From assembly GCA_023399355.1 (NCBI GenBank), contig JAEWQC010000111.1, positions 1-17,016 of the forward strand: 17,016 bases of DNA. The letters run 5' to 3'. The position numbers were made by a program, and so were the translations under genes. Source of the DNA: Bacillota bacterium (GTDB lineage: Bacteria > Bacillota > Clostridia > Acetivibrionales > DTU013). The notes under the pieces are model-generated. The model had not been told where the DNA came from, did not search any database, and saw only the letters and a list, made by a program, of their open reading frames with translations. This document shows positions 1 through 7,747 of this stretch, piece after piece; position 1 is the first letter of the stretch; each line of letters opens with the position of its first letter.

Positions 1-1094
1 TTACCTGTGATACTGAGCAGCTCAATCAGAAGGCTGGCGGCAAAGATCCCGTCCTTGCCGCTGATATGTCCCCTGATGGTAAGACCGCCGCTGCTCTCTC
101 CCCCGATCAGCGCCTGCTTCTGCTCCATCATGGAACTGATATGCTTGAAGCCTACAGGCACCTCATAACATTCCTCTCCAAAACCGGCTGCTATTTTATC
201 CAATAAATGCGTAGTTGCCAGATTTCTCACCACACCGCCTTTCCAGCCCTTGTATTTCAAAAGGTAATAGTAAAGCAGTGAGAGAATGTTGTTCGGATGG
301 ATGAAATCGCCTTTCTCATCGATAATACCGAGACGGTCTGCGTCACCATCCGTTCCGATGCCGATATCGTAACCTTTCTCCACTACGATATCTCTTAGCT
401 GGTTCAAGGTATGGGTTCCGGGAGATGGAAGCCTTCCGCCGAACAAGGTATCATGCCTGTCGTTGATTACGGCAAGTTCACACCTTGAGGTGATCAGAAT
501 AGTTTGCAGACAGGTCTTGGATACGCCGAACATGGGATCCAGTACAATTTTAAGCTTCCTCTTCTTAATAGCCTCCACATCGATCATTCCGAGAATTGTA
601 TCAATATATTCATTAAAAGGATCGATCACCTGTATCAACCCTGACTTTATCCCCTGTGTATAATCCATGTGATCGATTGATCCTGTACCGACTTTTGCTA
701 TGCTTTCCTCAATTTCTTTTGTAACGTCCTCGCCGGCATCCCGTCCGCCTTTTGTGAATATCTTCACGCCATTGTAATCAGCCGGGTTATGGCTCGCGGT
801 AATTGCGCAGCCATATGCTGAGAGCAGGTATTTGACCGTATACATTACAAGCGGAGTAGGCGCAACCTTGTCAATAAAGTAGACTTTTATCCCGCTGCCT
901 GCCATAACCTCTGCGAACCAAACAGCTGCCTTGTCCGAAAGGAATCGCCTGTCATAGCCGATAACAAAGCCGTTTGCAGTATGTCTCCCTTCCTTCATCA
1001 GGTTTGCGACGGCCTGGGCCAGTATGGATACGTTCTCTTTTGTAAAATCTTCTCCGATCAATGCTCTCCAACCGCCGGTTCCAAATTCTATCAT
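1..1094 (-). CDS. alpha-D-phosphohexomutase (phosphoglucomutase/phosphomannomutase family), C-terminus cut by window edge
   Basis: Read on the minus strand from ATG at 1094-1092, the frame stays open to the left edge and gives 364 residues; the C-terminal part lies outside. The start has a GAGG ribosome binding site just upstream. Diagnostic family motifs appear in order: the phosphoserine loop TASHNP with catalytic Ser101, the metal-binding loop TDGDADR with aspartates 249, 251 and 253, and the sugar-specificity loop GGESSGG at 332-338. These define a cytosolic enzyme that moves phosphate between C1 and C6 of a hexose. The family uses glucose, mannose, glucosamine or GlcNAc phosphates and the motifs seen do not settle which. 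Because the GH94 phosphorylase in this window would release a sugar 1-phosphate, converting GlcNAc-1-P to GlcNAc-6-P is an attractive role, but that is inference. It is divergent from the ABC importer across a 591-bp regulatory region. Confidence 0.93.
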   Translation of the reverse strand, partial: MIEFGTGGWRALIGEDFTKENVSILAQAVANLMKEGRHTANGFVIGYDRRFLSDKAAVWFAEVMAGSGIKVYFIDKVAPTPLVMYTVKYLLSAYGCAITASHNPADYNGVKIFTKGGRDAGEDVTKEIEESIAKVGTGSIDHMDYTQGIKSGLIQVIDPFNEYIDTILGMIDVEAIKKRKLKIVLDPMFGVSKTCLQTILITSRCELAVINDRHDTLFGGRLPSPGTHTLNQLRDIVVEKGYDIGIGTDGDADRLGIIDEKGDFIHPNNILSLLYYYLLKYKGWKGGVVRNLATTHLLDKIAAGFGEECYEVPVGFKHISSMMEQKQALIGGESSGGLTIRGHISGKDGIFAASLLIELLSITG

Positions 1095-1186
1095 AATTAT
1101 TCTACCTCATATTCTTATTTTGAGAATGCTGAAAAGTCATCGGAACTAATACTTTAATTATGTGTGAGGGCTTTGCATTCACTTTG

Positions 1187-1203
1187 CGGATAAATATTAT
1201 CCG
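1187..1203. promoter_or_regulatory. inverted repeat, candidate operator
   Basis: CGGATAA and TTATCCG form perfect 7-bp arms around a 3-bp centre. It lies a little downstream of a minus-strand TATAAT (1218-1223), so it could be an operator for the phosphohexomutase gene. There is no direct evidence for a bound regulator. Confidence 0.35.
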
Positions 1204-1280
1204 TCAGACATGCCCTAATTATATGAGCAGTAAAAGACATTTTAAACAGGTCAACCTTGGCATAAATTGTTCAAAATTGC

Positions 1281-1307
1281 CATGTTGATTTTTCATAAAT
1301 CAAGATG
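1281..1307. promoter_or_regulatory. inverted repeat upstream of importer promoter
   Basis: CATGTTGATTT and AAATCAAGATG are 11-bp arms with one mismatch and a 5-bp spacer. It sits about 60 bp upstream of the plus-strand TATAAT at 1365-1370, a usual position for an activator site. The binding protein is unknown; no two-component or AraC gene is present in the window. Confidence 0.35.
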
Positions 1308-1341
1308 CCAAAATCAAACAAGAAAAGGCAAGAACCACTTA

Positions 1342-1370
1342 TCGAATTTTTTATCAGTCGAAAATATAAT
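1342..1370 (+). promoter_or_regulatory. possible sigma-A promoter of the ABC importer operon
   Basis: A perfect -10 box TATAAT lies at 1365-1370. The hexamer 17 bp upstream, TCGAAT at 1342-1347, is a poor -35 box, so the promoter would probably need an activator; that fits the inverted repeat further upstream. Confidence 0.4.
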
Positions 1371-1494
1371 GGTAATTGTATTTGAGACCTACGCGGCAAT
1401 CAATAAATAGATGTATAGATGTATAGATTGCCATACCATGACATGGATGCATGAAACCGGGCTGCATTGCTTCAGAAATTCGATTCCTTGCAGT

Positions 1495-1623
1495 TCAATG
1501 GAGGTTTGACATGGCTGGATCATTATCCACCAGAAGTTTGCCATTCACCAGGACCGTGTTTTCTTTTCTTAATTTGGCAGGATCTCCTGGTATCACTGAA
1601 CTGCCAAATAGGCAATAGGCCAT
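1495..1623 (-). pseudogene. possible decayed 3' end of an unidentified gene
   Basis: The minus strand reads 42 codons from ATG at 1623 to a TGA at 1495-1497. The stretch GDPAKLRKENTVLVNGKLL looks protein-like in composition, in contrast to the AT-rich sequence on its 5' side. No ribosome binding site of quality precedes the ATG and I do not recognise the family. It may be the remaining C-terminus of a lost gene, or chance. It overlaps the presumed leader of the importer operon on the opposite strand. Confidence 0.2.
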
Positions 1624-1685
1624 ATCAACCCGGAGATTTATGCTTTTAATAAATAGCAAATTCAATTTAAGAAAGCAGGTTTTAT

Positions 1686-2678
1686 ATGATTCGAAATACG
1701 ATGGATTCCAGCGGGTTGGCTGCTGAAAAAGCAATAGCACTAAATCGTACGGGCTTTCAAAGGAATAAAAAAACCCTGATACTGCTGTCCATGGTGTTGC
1801 CCGGTGCAATTTGGCTGATATTGCTGCGATACTTACCGATGTTTGGCATAGTAATGGCTTTTCAAAACTGGCAAATCTATTATGACAATCCGAGCATGGT
1901 CAATAACATTATTCATAGTACCTGGGTAGGACTGCAAAACTTTAAATTTTTATTTGCAACAAGTGACTGCTGGCAAATGCTTTTTAATACAGTAGCCTAC
2001 AATGTAACGTTCATCATTTTGGGTACCGTCATTTCGGTGGGCTTTGCAGTTATAATGAGCGAGCTTACGACAAAACGGCTGATGAAGACATATCAAACGA
2101 TGATGTTCTTTCCGTTTTTCATGAGCTGGGTAGTAGCCAGTTACTTTTTATATGCTTTTCTGGCACCTGACGACGGTTTACTGGTGCATTTGTTCAAGTC
2201 TCTGGAAATAACCCAAACGGGCTGGTATAACGATGTAAGGCCTTGGCCGTACCTCATTGTATTTGCTAACATGTGGAAGAATGTCGGTTATACTGTTGTG
2301 TTATATATTGCAGTCATAGTAGGCATTGACTCAAGCCTGTATGAAGCCGGCCGGATCGACGGTGCTTCGAAATGGCAGCAGTTTCGTTATATCACACTTC
2401 CGCAATTAACTACGATCATTGTTGTATTGTTAATTATCAATGTCGGAAAGATATTCAACTCCGATTTCGGCCTTTTCTTCACAGTACCGCAGGATTCAGG
2501 ATCACTGATCCCTGTGACCCAAGTTGTAGATACCTATGTATACCGGGCGCTTTTGAGTACCGGTGATATCGGAATGAGCACGGCTGCGGGCCTTTTCCAA
2601 AGTACGGCGGGATTTATTCTCATATTGATCACGAATGCAATTGTCCGTAAGGTAGAACCGGATAGTGCAATGTTTTAG
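1686..2678 (+). CDS. sugar ABC transporter permease, LplB type
   Basis: This 330-residue integral membrane protein is the first of two permeases of a CUT1-type carbohydrate importer. The N-terminal segment with LLSMVLPGAIWLILLRYLPM, followed by MFGIVMAFQNW, is typical of LplB-like permeases. Further hydrophobic segments follow, and the cytoplasmic EAA loop that contacts the ATPase starts at Glu220 (EAGRIDGASKWQQF). An AGCAGG ribosome binding site precedes the ATG. The next permease starts 14 bp after the stop behind a strong AGGAGGAG site, so the two are translated together. There is no ATPase gene in the window; importers of this class commonly share an MsmX-type ATPase encoded elsewhere. 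The substrate is inferred from neighbours to be a GlcNAc-containing oligosaccharide; the permease sequence alone does not show it. Confidence 0.93.
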   Translation: MIRNTMDSSGLAAEKAIALNRTGFQRNKKTLILLSMVLPGAIWLILLRYLPMFGIVMAFQNWQIYYDNPSMVNNIIHSTWVGLQNFKFLFATSDCWQMLFNTVAYNVTFIILGTVISVGFAVIMSELTTKRLMKTYQTMMFFPFFMSWVVASYFLYAFLAPDDGLLVHLFKSLEITQTGWYNDVRPWPYLIVFANMWKNVGYTVVLYIAVIVGIDSSLYEAGRIDGASKWQQFRYITLPQLTTIIVVLLIINVGKIFNSDFGLFFTVPQDSGSLIPVTQVVDTYVYRALLSTGDIGMSTAAGLFQSTAGFILILITNAIVRKVEPDSAMF

Positions 2679-2692
2679 GAGGAGAGCTGCAA

Positions 2693-3619
2693 ATGAATAG
2701 TTCAATGGCAGAAAGTAAAAATAATTCCCGTCTGGGTGCGGTTAGCATACCCACTGAAATAATATTCCACATCATTATTTTAGCTTTTTCTCTGGCGTGT
2801 ATTATTCCGTTTATCTTTTGTATCATCATATCCTTTACATCCAGGCAAAGCATAACAAATATAGGATTTTCCTTTATTCCGCAATCCTGGTCACTGGATG
2901 GTTACAGATATGTTTTCTCTTTTGGGAAGCAGCTTTGGCTTTCCTACTTCAACAGCATATTTGTTTCGGTTGCGGGTACCATTTTCAGTGTTGTAATCTG
3001 TATTTTATACTCGTATGCGCTATACCGCAGAGATTTCAAATTCCGTAAATTTTTCACCCTGTTCGCCGTATTTACCATGATGTTTTCCGGTGGACTTGCT
3101 CCAACATACCAAATATGCAAAAACATGCTCGGTTTGAGTGATAATTACTGGGCGCTTATTGTTCCGCTATTGGTGAATCCTTTCAACCTGATTATCATGC
3201 GTACGTTCTTTCAATCCGGTGTGCCCGATTCGATCATTGAAGCTGCAACGATTGACGGCAGTGGAGAATACAATACGCTGCTGAAAATTGTTATACCCAT
3301 ATCAAAACCAGGTATCGCCACCGTCGGTCTTCTTACGATTCTTGCCTATTGGAATGACTGGTTTAATGCACTGCTGTTTATCAGTGACAATAAGTATTAT
3401 CCGCTTCAATATCTGCTCTGGCAAATGCAAAGCCAGGTTGACTTCCTTTCCGCAAACTCGGGGAAAGGACTCGAAACGGTTGTCAACGTTGCGACTTTGC
3501 CGACACAGAGTTTGCGCATGGCGCTTGTTGTATTGATCGTTATTCCCATAGCACTTGCATATCCGTTCTTTCAGCGTTATGTCGTATCCGGTCTTACTGT
3601 GGGCTCGATAAAAGGTTAA
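2693..3619 (+). CDS. sugar ABC transporter permease, LplC/YtcP type
   Basis: This 308-residue protein is the second permease of the importer. The N-terminus has a cytoplasmic stretch then a long hydrophobic segment near residues 22-48, with about six membrane segments overall. The ATPase-contact EAA loop begins at Glu183 (EAATIDGSGEYNTLLKIVIP), and the C-terminus ends in the family-typical form RYVVSGLTVGSIKG. The start is fixed by an AGGAGGAG ribosome binding site nine bases upstream. It is co-transcribed with the upstream permease; a hairpin at 3625-3650 separates it from the binding protein gene. Assignment to the YtcP/LplC branch is by recognised motifs, not by alignment. Confidence 0.93.
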   Translation: MNSSMAESKNNSRLGAVSIPTEIIFHIIILAFSLACIIPFIFCIIISFTSRQSITNIGFSFIPQSWSLDGYRYVFSFGKQLWLSYFNSIFVSVAGTIFSVVICILYSYALYRRDFKFRKFFTLFAVFTMMFSGGLAPTYQICKNMLGLSDNYWALIVPLLVNPFNLIIMRTFFQSGVPDSIIEAATIDGSGEYNTLLKIVIPISKPGIATVGLLTILAYWNDWFNALLFISDNKYYPLQYLLWQMQSQVDFLSANSGKGLETVVNVATLPTQSLRMALVVLIVIPIALAYPFFQRYVVSGLTVGSIKG

Positions 3620-3624
3620 GTTTC

Positions 3625-3650
3625 GACGCATCGAACGGGTCCGATGTGTC
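3625..3650 (+). promoter_or_regulatory. intercistronic hairpin between permease and binding-protein genes
   Basis: GACGCATCG and CGATGTGTC pair over nine positions, with one G-U, around an 8-nt loop. Only TTAATAA follows, without a T-run, so it is unlikely to be an efficient terminator. Hairpins in this position often protect or process operon mRNA so that the binding protein is made in excess; that role is inferred. Confidence 0.4.
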
Positions 3651-3726
3651 TTAATAACACTGTTGTATCTGGCATTAGCCTTGCCGTTTACATAAATAAA
3701 TTTTTAATAATTAAGGAGTGAAGACA

Positions 3727-5238
3727 ATGAAAAAGTTTATGGCAATCATCATTTCCATTGCGTTGCTGGTATCCCTTAGTGTTTCTGTTAATGCGATCAG
3801 CACCGGCCCGAAACCGAACACGTCAAAATTTGTAACATTGACCTGGATGTCCGAGGGAAACAACGTAACGGATGACAAAGCAGTTATGGCAAAAGTAAAC
3901 GCATATCTCAAAACCAAGCTTAACTGTGAATTAAAAATGAAATGGCAGACCTGGGGTGACTTTGAGAATAAGCAAATCCTGGCAGTCAACGGCGGTGATC
4001 CGATTGATATCTATTTCACCTCCTCATGGACTTCTCTTACCTATGCTGCGGCGGCAAAGAAAGGTGCATTCCTGCGCCTTGACGACCCGAAAAACAATAT
4101 GCTCAAAAAAGACGCTCCGAACCTGTTCGGCACTCTGCCAAGTGTTCTTTCCCAGGCAGCAGTGGTGAATGGTGCGAAAGGCAAGGGCGTTTATGCGGTT
4201 CCGACCTACAAGGAAACCGCCCAGCAGTACGTTTGGAACTTTAACATGGACATACTCGCCAAGTATAAGATTTCTCCGAGTCAGATAACCGACCTGAAGA
4301 GCCTTGAACCATTGATGGCGAAAATAAAAGCCGGTGAAGGCAAGGATTTCTATCCGATCAACACTGACTTTACCGTTTGGGAAAGGGCGCTCACAAATAC
4401 CGATTTGATTGATCCCAACATGCTGCTGGATTATACCTTTAATCCGACTCATCCTGCACAGTCAGGAAAGACCCTCAATAGCCGCTTTGAAAGCGCTGCC
4501 TTTAAAAATTATGCAAACACAATGCGCAAGTATTATTTAGCTGGATATGTCAACCCGGCGGCAACTGCAAATCATCAAGTCATGAACGAAACCTGGCAGA
4601 AAACTCTGACTTCAGGGAAATGGGCATTTGAAATTTATCCATACTACCCGGGTTTTGAAATTACACAGACCGCGCAATATGGCTACTTGTTTGACGTTAA
4701 ACCGGTTCAGGCCGGTTATGCATCAACCACGACTGCTCAAGGCGCCATGCATGCGGTTTCAGTAACTTCAAAGAATCCGGACCGTGCACTTATGCTGATA
4801 AACCTCGTCAATACCGATCCGTATCTGCGTACGCTGCTGGCTTATGGAGTTGAGAGTGTGCATTATACAAAGACAAATGGCAGAATAGCACTGAAAGCGG
4901 ATAATGGTTTCTCACCATGGGTTGCAGGTCTTGGAAATGTAAGTATCCTGCCTCTGAAGAAAGATGATCCGTCCAACCTTTATACTCAGATGTTCCCCAA
5001 ATTCGATGACGTGGAAGCTTTACCGATCCTTGGTTTCACATTTGATCCGAATTCGGTGAAAACCCAGATGGCTGCCCTCAACAACACATACACCCAATAC
5101 AATACAGGCCTTCTTACAGGTGCTTCCGATCCTGCAACAGTACTTCCCCAGTTTATCCAGAAATTGAAATCAGGTGGAATTGACACTGTAGTGAAAGAAG
5201 CTAACAAGCAGGTTAAAACTTTCTTTGCCACCAAGTAA
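3727..5238 (+). CDS. secreted extracellular solute-binding protein, DUF3502-type C-terminus
   Basis: A 503-residue binding protein for the importer. The start is ATG at 3727, not the in-frame GTG at 3718, because that GTG is part of the AAGGAG ribosome binding site (3713-3718). A signal peptide is clear: MKKF, a hydrophobic core rich in I, L and V, then a VNA cleavage site near residue 23. There is no lipobox cysteine, so the protein does not look like a lipoprotein, which is unusual for a Gram-positive binding protein. The mature part begins with the family-typical LTWMSEGNN. The C-terminus, with GFTFDPNSVKTQMAALNN followed by the pattern VLPQFIQKLKSGGID, resembles the DUF3502 domain of LplA-like proteins. 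Substrate is inferred from context. A rho-independent terminator follows at 5305-5336. Confidence 0.92.
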   Translation: MKKFMAIIISIALLVSLSVSVNAISTGPKPNTSKFVTLTWMSEGNNVTDDKAVMAKVNAYLKTKLNCELKMKWQTWGDFENKQILAVNGGDPIDIYFTSSWTSLTYAAAAKKGAFLRLDDPKNNMLKKDAPNLFGTLPSVLSQAAVVNGAKGKGVYAVPTYKETAQQYVWNFNMDILAKYKISPSQITDLKSLEPLMAKIKAGEGKDFYPINTDFTVWERALTNTDLIDPNMLLDYTFNPTHPAQSGKTLNSRFESAAFKNYANTMRKYYLAGYVNPAATANHQVMNETWQKTLTSGKWAFEIYPYYPGFEITQTAQYGYLFDVKPVQAGYASTTTAQGAMHAVSVTSKNPDRALMLINLVNTDPYLRTLLAYGVESVHYTKTNGRIALKADNGFSPWVAGLGNVSILPLKKDDPSNLYTQMFPKFDDVEALPILGFTFDPNSVKTQMAALNNTYTQYNTGLLTGASDPATVLPQFIQKLKSGGIDTVVKEANKQVKTFFATK

Positions 5239-5304
5239 TAATTGTTTGACCTTTGTCCAAAATGCACTAAGCAAAACGAGACAAAATATTTCTGCAGTTG
5301 GAAT

Positions 5305-5336
5305 GAGCCGGGTGACAAGCCAGGCTCTTTTTTTTT
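5305..5336 (+). terminator. rho-independent terminator of the importer operon
   Basis: GAGCC and GGCTC, extended by GG/CC past one mismatch, form a stem followed at once by nine T residues. It lies 66 bp after the binding-protein stop codon. Confidence 0.85.
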
Positions 5337-5405
5337 GGCAGCCGTGCTATATGCCGGGTATTCAATCAGGACCGGGCCGCATGGGCTCCATGTTGTGCAT
5401 TGGGC

Positions 5406-5434
5406 TTGACGTTTGGCTCGGATAGCGATACATT
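5406..5434 (+). promoter_or_regulatory. sigma-A promoter for GH20
   Basis: TTGACG at 5406-5411 and TACATT at 5429-5434 are separated by exactly 17 bp. Transcription would start near 5441, just before the palindromic element, so that element would be transcribed as part of the GH20 leader. A small inverted repeat at 5380-5392 ends 13 bp upstream of the -35 box and might be an operator. Confidence 0.5.
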
Positions 5435-5447
5435 GAAATTACTGTAC

Positions 5448-5584
5448 TGTCAACCCTAAAACGTATATTATCCGGCGATGAGAATTTTTGTCCGGCAAGG
5501 CGGAGTAATCACTTTATTCCAACTGGCGACAACGCAGCCCAACGAAAATTCAACCGGCGGGAATACACGGATTTAGGGTTGACA
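5448..5584. mobile_element. MITE-like palindromic element with 13-bp terminal inverted repeats
   Basis: The ends TGTCAACCCTAAA (5448-5460) and TTTAGGGTTGACA (5572-5584) are perfect 13-bp inverted repeats, starting TG and ending CA as many insertion sequences do. The inside is also imperfectly palindromic: GAATTTT (5482-5488) faces AAAATTC (5545-5551), and a central hairpin pairs GGAGTAA (5502-5508) with TTATTCC (5514-5520). There is no coding capacity, and no clear target-site duplication was found. The best reading is a small non-autonomous element or remnant. The alternative is a structured RNA leader of the GH20 gene. The family is not identified. Confidence 0.55.
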
Positions 5585-5615
5585 ATGCACTAGTAAGAGC
5601 GAAAAGGAGAATACC

Positions 5616-7553
5616 ATGTATCTTATTCCTTTCCCTAAAAAACTCGTGAAAAAATCCGGAGTATTCCGCATTACGCGGGAGGCGTTGATTCTGCTGGACT
5701 CTTCCTGCAATTACAAGGATTTTGAAGCAGCCCGCTTGCTCCAAAAGGAGATTGCAGCTGTAACGGGCATACGGCTTGACATTACGAAAGGATCTACGGC
5801 TCTGAACATGTTGCCCGATTCTTCCTCCGGGCTGATCATACTGGTTAGGGAATACGCGGAAGAAACACGGACAAATGCAGTCCATCATTCAGCAGGCGAA
5901 AATGGCAGCGGGAAAACTCCTTCTTCCTACAGGCTTGCTGTAGGAGAAGGCATGGTAATCATAACGGGAACTTCAAGTACCGGGCTGTTGTATGGAGTTC
6001 AGACTCTGAGACAGCTTGTCAGAAACAACGCTGCTGAACTGCCCTGCGTAGATATCGAGGACAGTCCGGACTTTGAGAACCGGGGTATTTTCCACGATAC
6101 CACCAGGGGGAAGGTTCCTTCGCTGGAAACGTTGATGGAGCTGGCAGACAGGTTGTCTTTCTATAAGGTCAACCAGCTGCAGCTATATGTTGAGCATTCT
6201 TACGCATTTAAAAAGCATAGTGAGATATGGATCGATTCCGACCCCCTGACAGCGGAGGACATACTGATTCTTGACGAGTATTGCATGAACCGCGGCATAG
6301 AACTGATACCGTCCATATCTACCTTCGGCCATCTGTACCACCTGCTTACTTCCATTTCCTTCAGACACCTGAATGAATATGAGTCCGTACCGGATTCACC
6401 CTTTACATGGGTAGACCGGATGCAGCATTATACGCTGGATATGAGCAACCCGAAAAGTATTGAACTGGTCTGTGAAATGATCGATGAGTTCCTGCCGCTT
6501 TTTTCATCCTCCAAATTCAATATAGGATGCGATGAAACCTTCGATCTGGGAAAGGGCAGAAATAAAGCACTCCTGGATGACGTAGGCAGCGGTAAACTTT
6601 ATTTGTATTTTGTAAATAAGATTATTAAGCATGTAAAGACGCGCAAAAAGACGGTAATGATGTGGGGTGATATCCTGCTGAAGTACCCGGAGGTTATAAA
6701 TGAACTGCCAAAGGATATCATTCTGCTTAATTGGGGATACAGTCCGCAGGTGACTGAAAATGGCACAAGGACTATATCGGAGGCTGGGCTCACCCAGTAT
6801 GCCTGCCCCGGTGTACAGGGCTGGAACAACCTGATCAACCGAATGGATGACGCAAATGCAAATATCCGTGCGATGGTATCCTATGCGGACAAATACCATG
6901 CAAAGGGAATTTTGAATACAGATTGGGGTGATTTCGGCCATATTAATTTATTTGCCGGTTCCATACCCGGAATCATTTATGGCGCAGGCCTTTCGTGGAA
7001 TGCGGAGGATTTGGGAAAGCCGGCGGATGAAGAGATCTCCATGTTGGAATATGGAGATAAATCCGGCAGGATCGTGGGATTGATCCGGGAATTGTCAAGA
7101 CAGTCCGTGCTGGATTGGGAGACAACGGTCCTGTGGTATTATTCGACGATAGGCTTGGATGTGAATGCGTACGGATACAGTAACCATTATCTGCAGCTTA
7201 TGCTCAATAGTGAGGAAGGCAGAATCAGATCCGCATATGATAGAATAAGGGAACTGCAAACTGAGCTCGCTGCTTTTCATTCGGGCGTTTTCAGCGACAG
7301 GAAGCAGGACTTGAAGGAATTCCAGATTTCTGCGGAGGGGTTGGCCTTGTCCCAGGCACTGCTGCTGGTTATTAAAAGCAAATTTCTGGAGCAAAAGAAT
7401 ATCGGCTTGATATTCACTCCGCTGGAACTGGCCGGGAAGTTTGAATACTGGTTCGCAGATTACAAAAAAGTCTGGCGGGACAGGAACAGGGAAAGTGAGC
7501 TTTACAGGATCAAGGAGGTCATCATGGGTATCTGCAGATTGCTGCGGAGCTAA
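5616..7553 (+). CDS. GH20-type beta-N-acetylhexosaminidase, cytosolic
   Basis: A 645-residue glycoside hydrolase whose family releases terminal GlcNAc or GalNAc by substrate-assisted catalysis. The N-terminal ~145 residues form a GH20b-like domain ending in GLLYGVQTLRQLV. The catalytic barrel follows, with IEDSPDFENRGIFHDTTRG near 150 and the Asp-Glu catalytic pair at D306-E307 in NIGCDETFDLG. A further conserved segment, LNTDWGDFGHINLFAG, lies near 430-445. The family's usual GGDE is GCDE here. The C-terminal ~170 residues look helical. There is no signal peptide, so it would act inside the cell on imported oligosaccharide. The start has AAGGAG six bases upstream. It is transcribed separately from the importer and converges on the GH94 gene. 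Exact linkage specificity is not readable from the sequence. Confidence 0.88.
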   Translation: MYLIPFPKKLVKKSGVFRITREALILLDSSCNYKDFEAARLLQKEIAAVTGIRLDITKGSTALNMLPDSSSGLIILVREYAEETRTNAVHHSAGENGSGKTPSSYRLAVGEGMVIITGTSSTGLLYGVQTLRQLVRNNAAELPCVDIEDSPDFENRGIFHDTTRGKVPSLETLMELADRLSFYKVNQLQLYVEHSYAFKKHSEIWIDSDPLTAEDILILDEYCMNRGIELIPSISTFGHLYHLLTSISFRHLNEYESVPDSPFTWVDRMQHYTLDMSNPKSIELVCEMIDEFLPLFSSSKFNIGCDETFDLGKGRNKALLDDVGSGKLYLYFVNKIIKHVKTRKKTVMMWGDILLKYPEVINELPKDIILLNWGYSPQVTENGTRTISEAGLTQYACPGVQGWNNLINRMDDANANIRAMVSYADKYHAKGILNTDWGDFGHINLFAGSIPGIIYGAGLSWNAEDLGKPADEEISMLEYGDKSGRIVGLIRELSRQSVLDWETTVLWYYSTIGLDVNAYGYSNHYLQLMLNSEEGRIRSAYDRIRELQTELAAFHSGVFSDRKQDLKEFQISAEGLALSQALLLVIKSKFLEQKNIGLIFTPLELAGKFEYWFADYKKVWRDRNRESELYRIKEVIMGICRLLRS

Positions 7554-7560
7554 CCGGTTT

Positions 7561-7606
7561 CAGCATTATTTTACGATATGTAATATTAATGTATCGCAGC
7601 ATTATA
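7561..7606. repeat. small direct repeat after GH20
   Basis: CAGCATTAT occurs at 7561-7569 and again at 7598-7606, flanking a short region with CGATA/TATCG arms and a TAATATTA centre. It may be a scar or an mRNA 3' structure. Nothing else is seen between the GH20 stop and the terminator. Confidence 0.3.
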
Positions 7607-7704
7607 GGTCAATACGAATCGTGCAGTCAACTAATGAATGAAGGAATGGTTATTATAACGGGCATGGTGAAAAATAAAAAATCAGTCGAAAGCAGATAAA
7701 ACAG

Positions 7705-7742
7705 AAAGCAGCCGGACGATCAAACTATGCCGGCTGCTTTTT
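7705..7742. terminator. bidirectional rho-independent terminator between GH20 and GH94
   Basis: AAAGCAGCCGG and CCGGCTGCTTT are perfect 11-bp arms with a 14-nt loop. A T-run ends the plus-strand copy, and the minus-strand copy ends in CTTTCTGTTTT. It serves both convergent genes. Confidence 0.85.
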
Positions 7743-7747
7743 CTCCG

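Larger units (their letters stand above)
1095..1685. other. 591-bp divergent intergenic region
   Basis: No complete gene is convincing here. The region carries two inverted repeats (1187-1203 and 1281-1307), a plus-strand TATAAT at 1365-1370 that could serve the importer, a TATAAT on the minus strand at 1218-1223 that could serve the phosphohexomutase, a doubled ATGTATAG at 1411-1426 with a small palindrome CCATGACATGG at 1436-1446, and a 42-codon minus-strand open frame at 1495-1623 that reads like the decayed end of a gene. If transcription starts near 1377, the importer mRNA has a leader of about 300 nt. Confidence 0.6.
5239..5615. other. 377-bp intergenic region before GH20
   Basis: No gene is seen. 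In order it holds the importer terminator (5305-5336), a small inverted repeat CATGG-GCT-CCATG (5380-5392), a good promoter (5406-5434), the 137-bp palindromic element (5448-5584) and the GH20 ribosome binding site AAGGAG (5604-5609). Confidence 0.6.

Noticed and set aside
1467..1649. 60-codon plus-strand frame before the importer
   Set aside because: No ribosome binding site or recognisable protein pattern; composition is typical of non-coding DNA.
3718..3726. Longer binding-protein start at GTG 3718
   Set aside because: The GTG overlaps the AAGGAG ribosome binding site that serves ATG 3727, and the signal peptide fits the shorter form.
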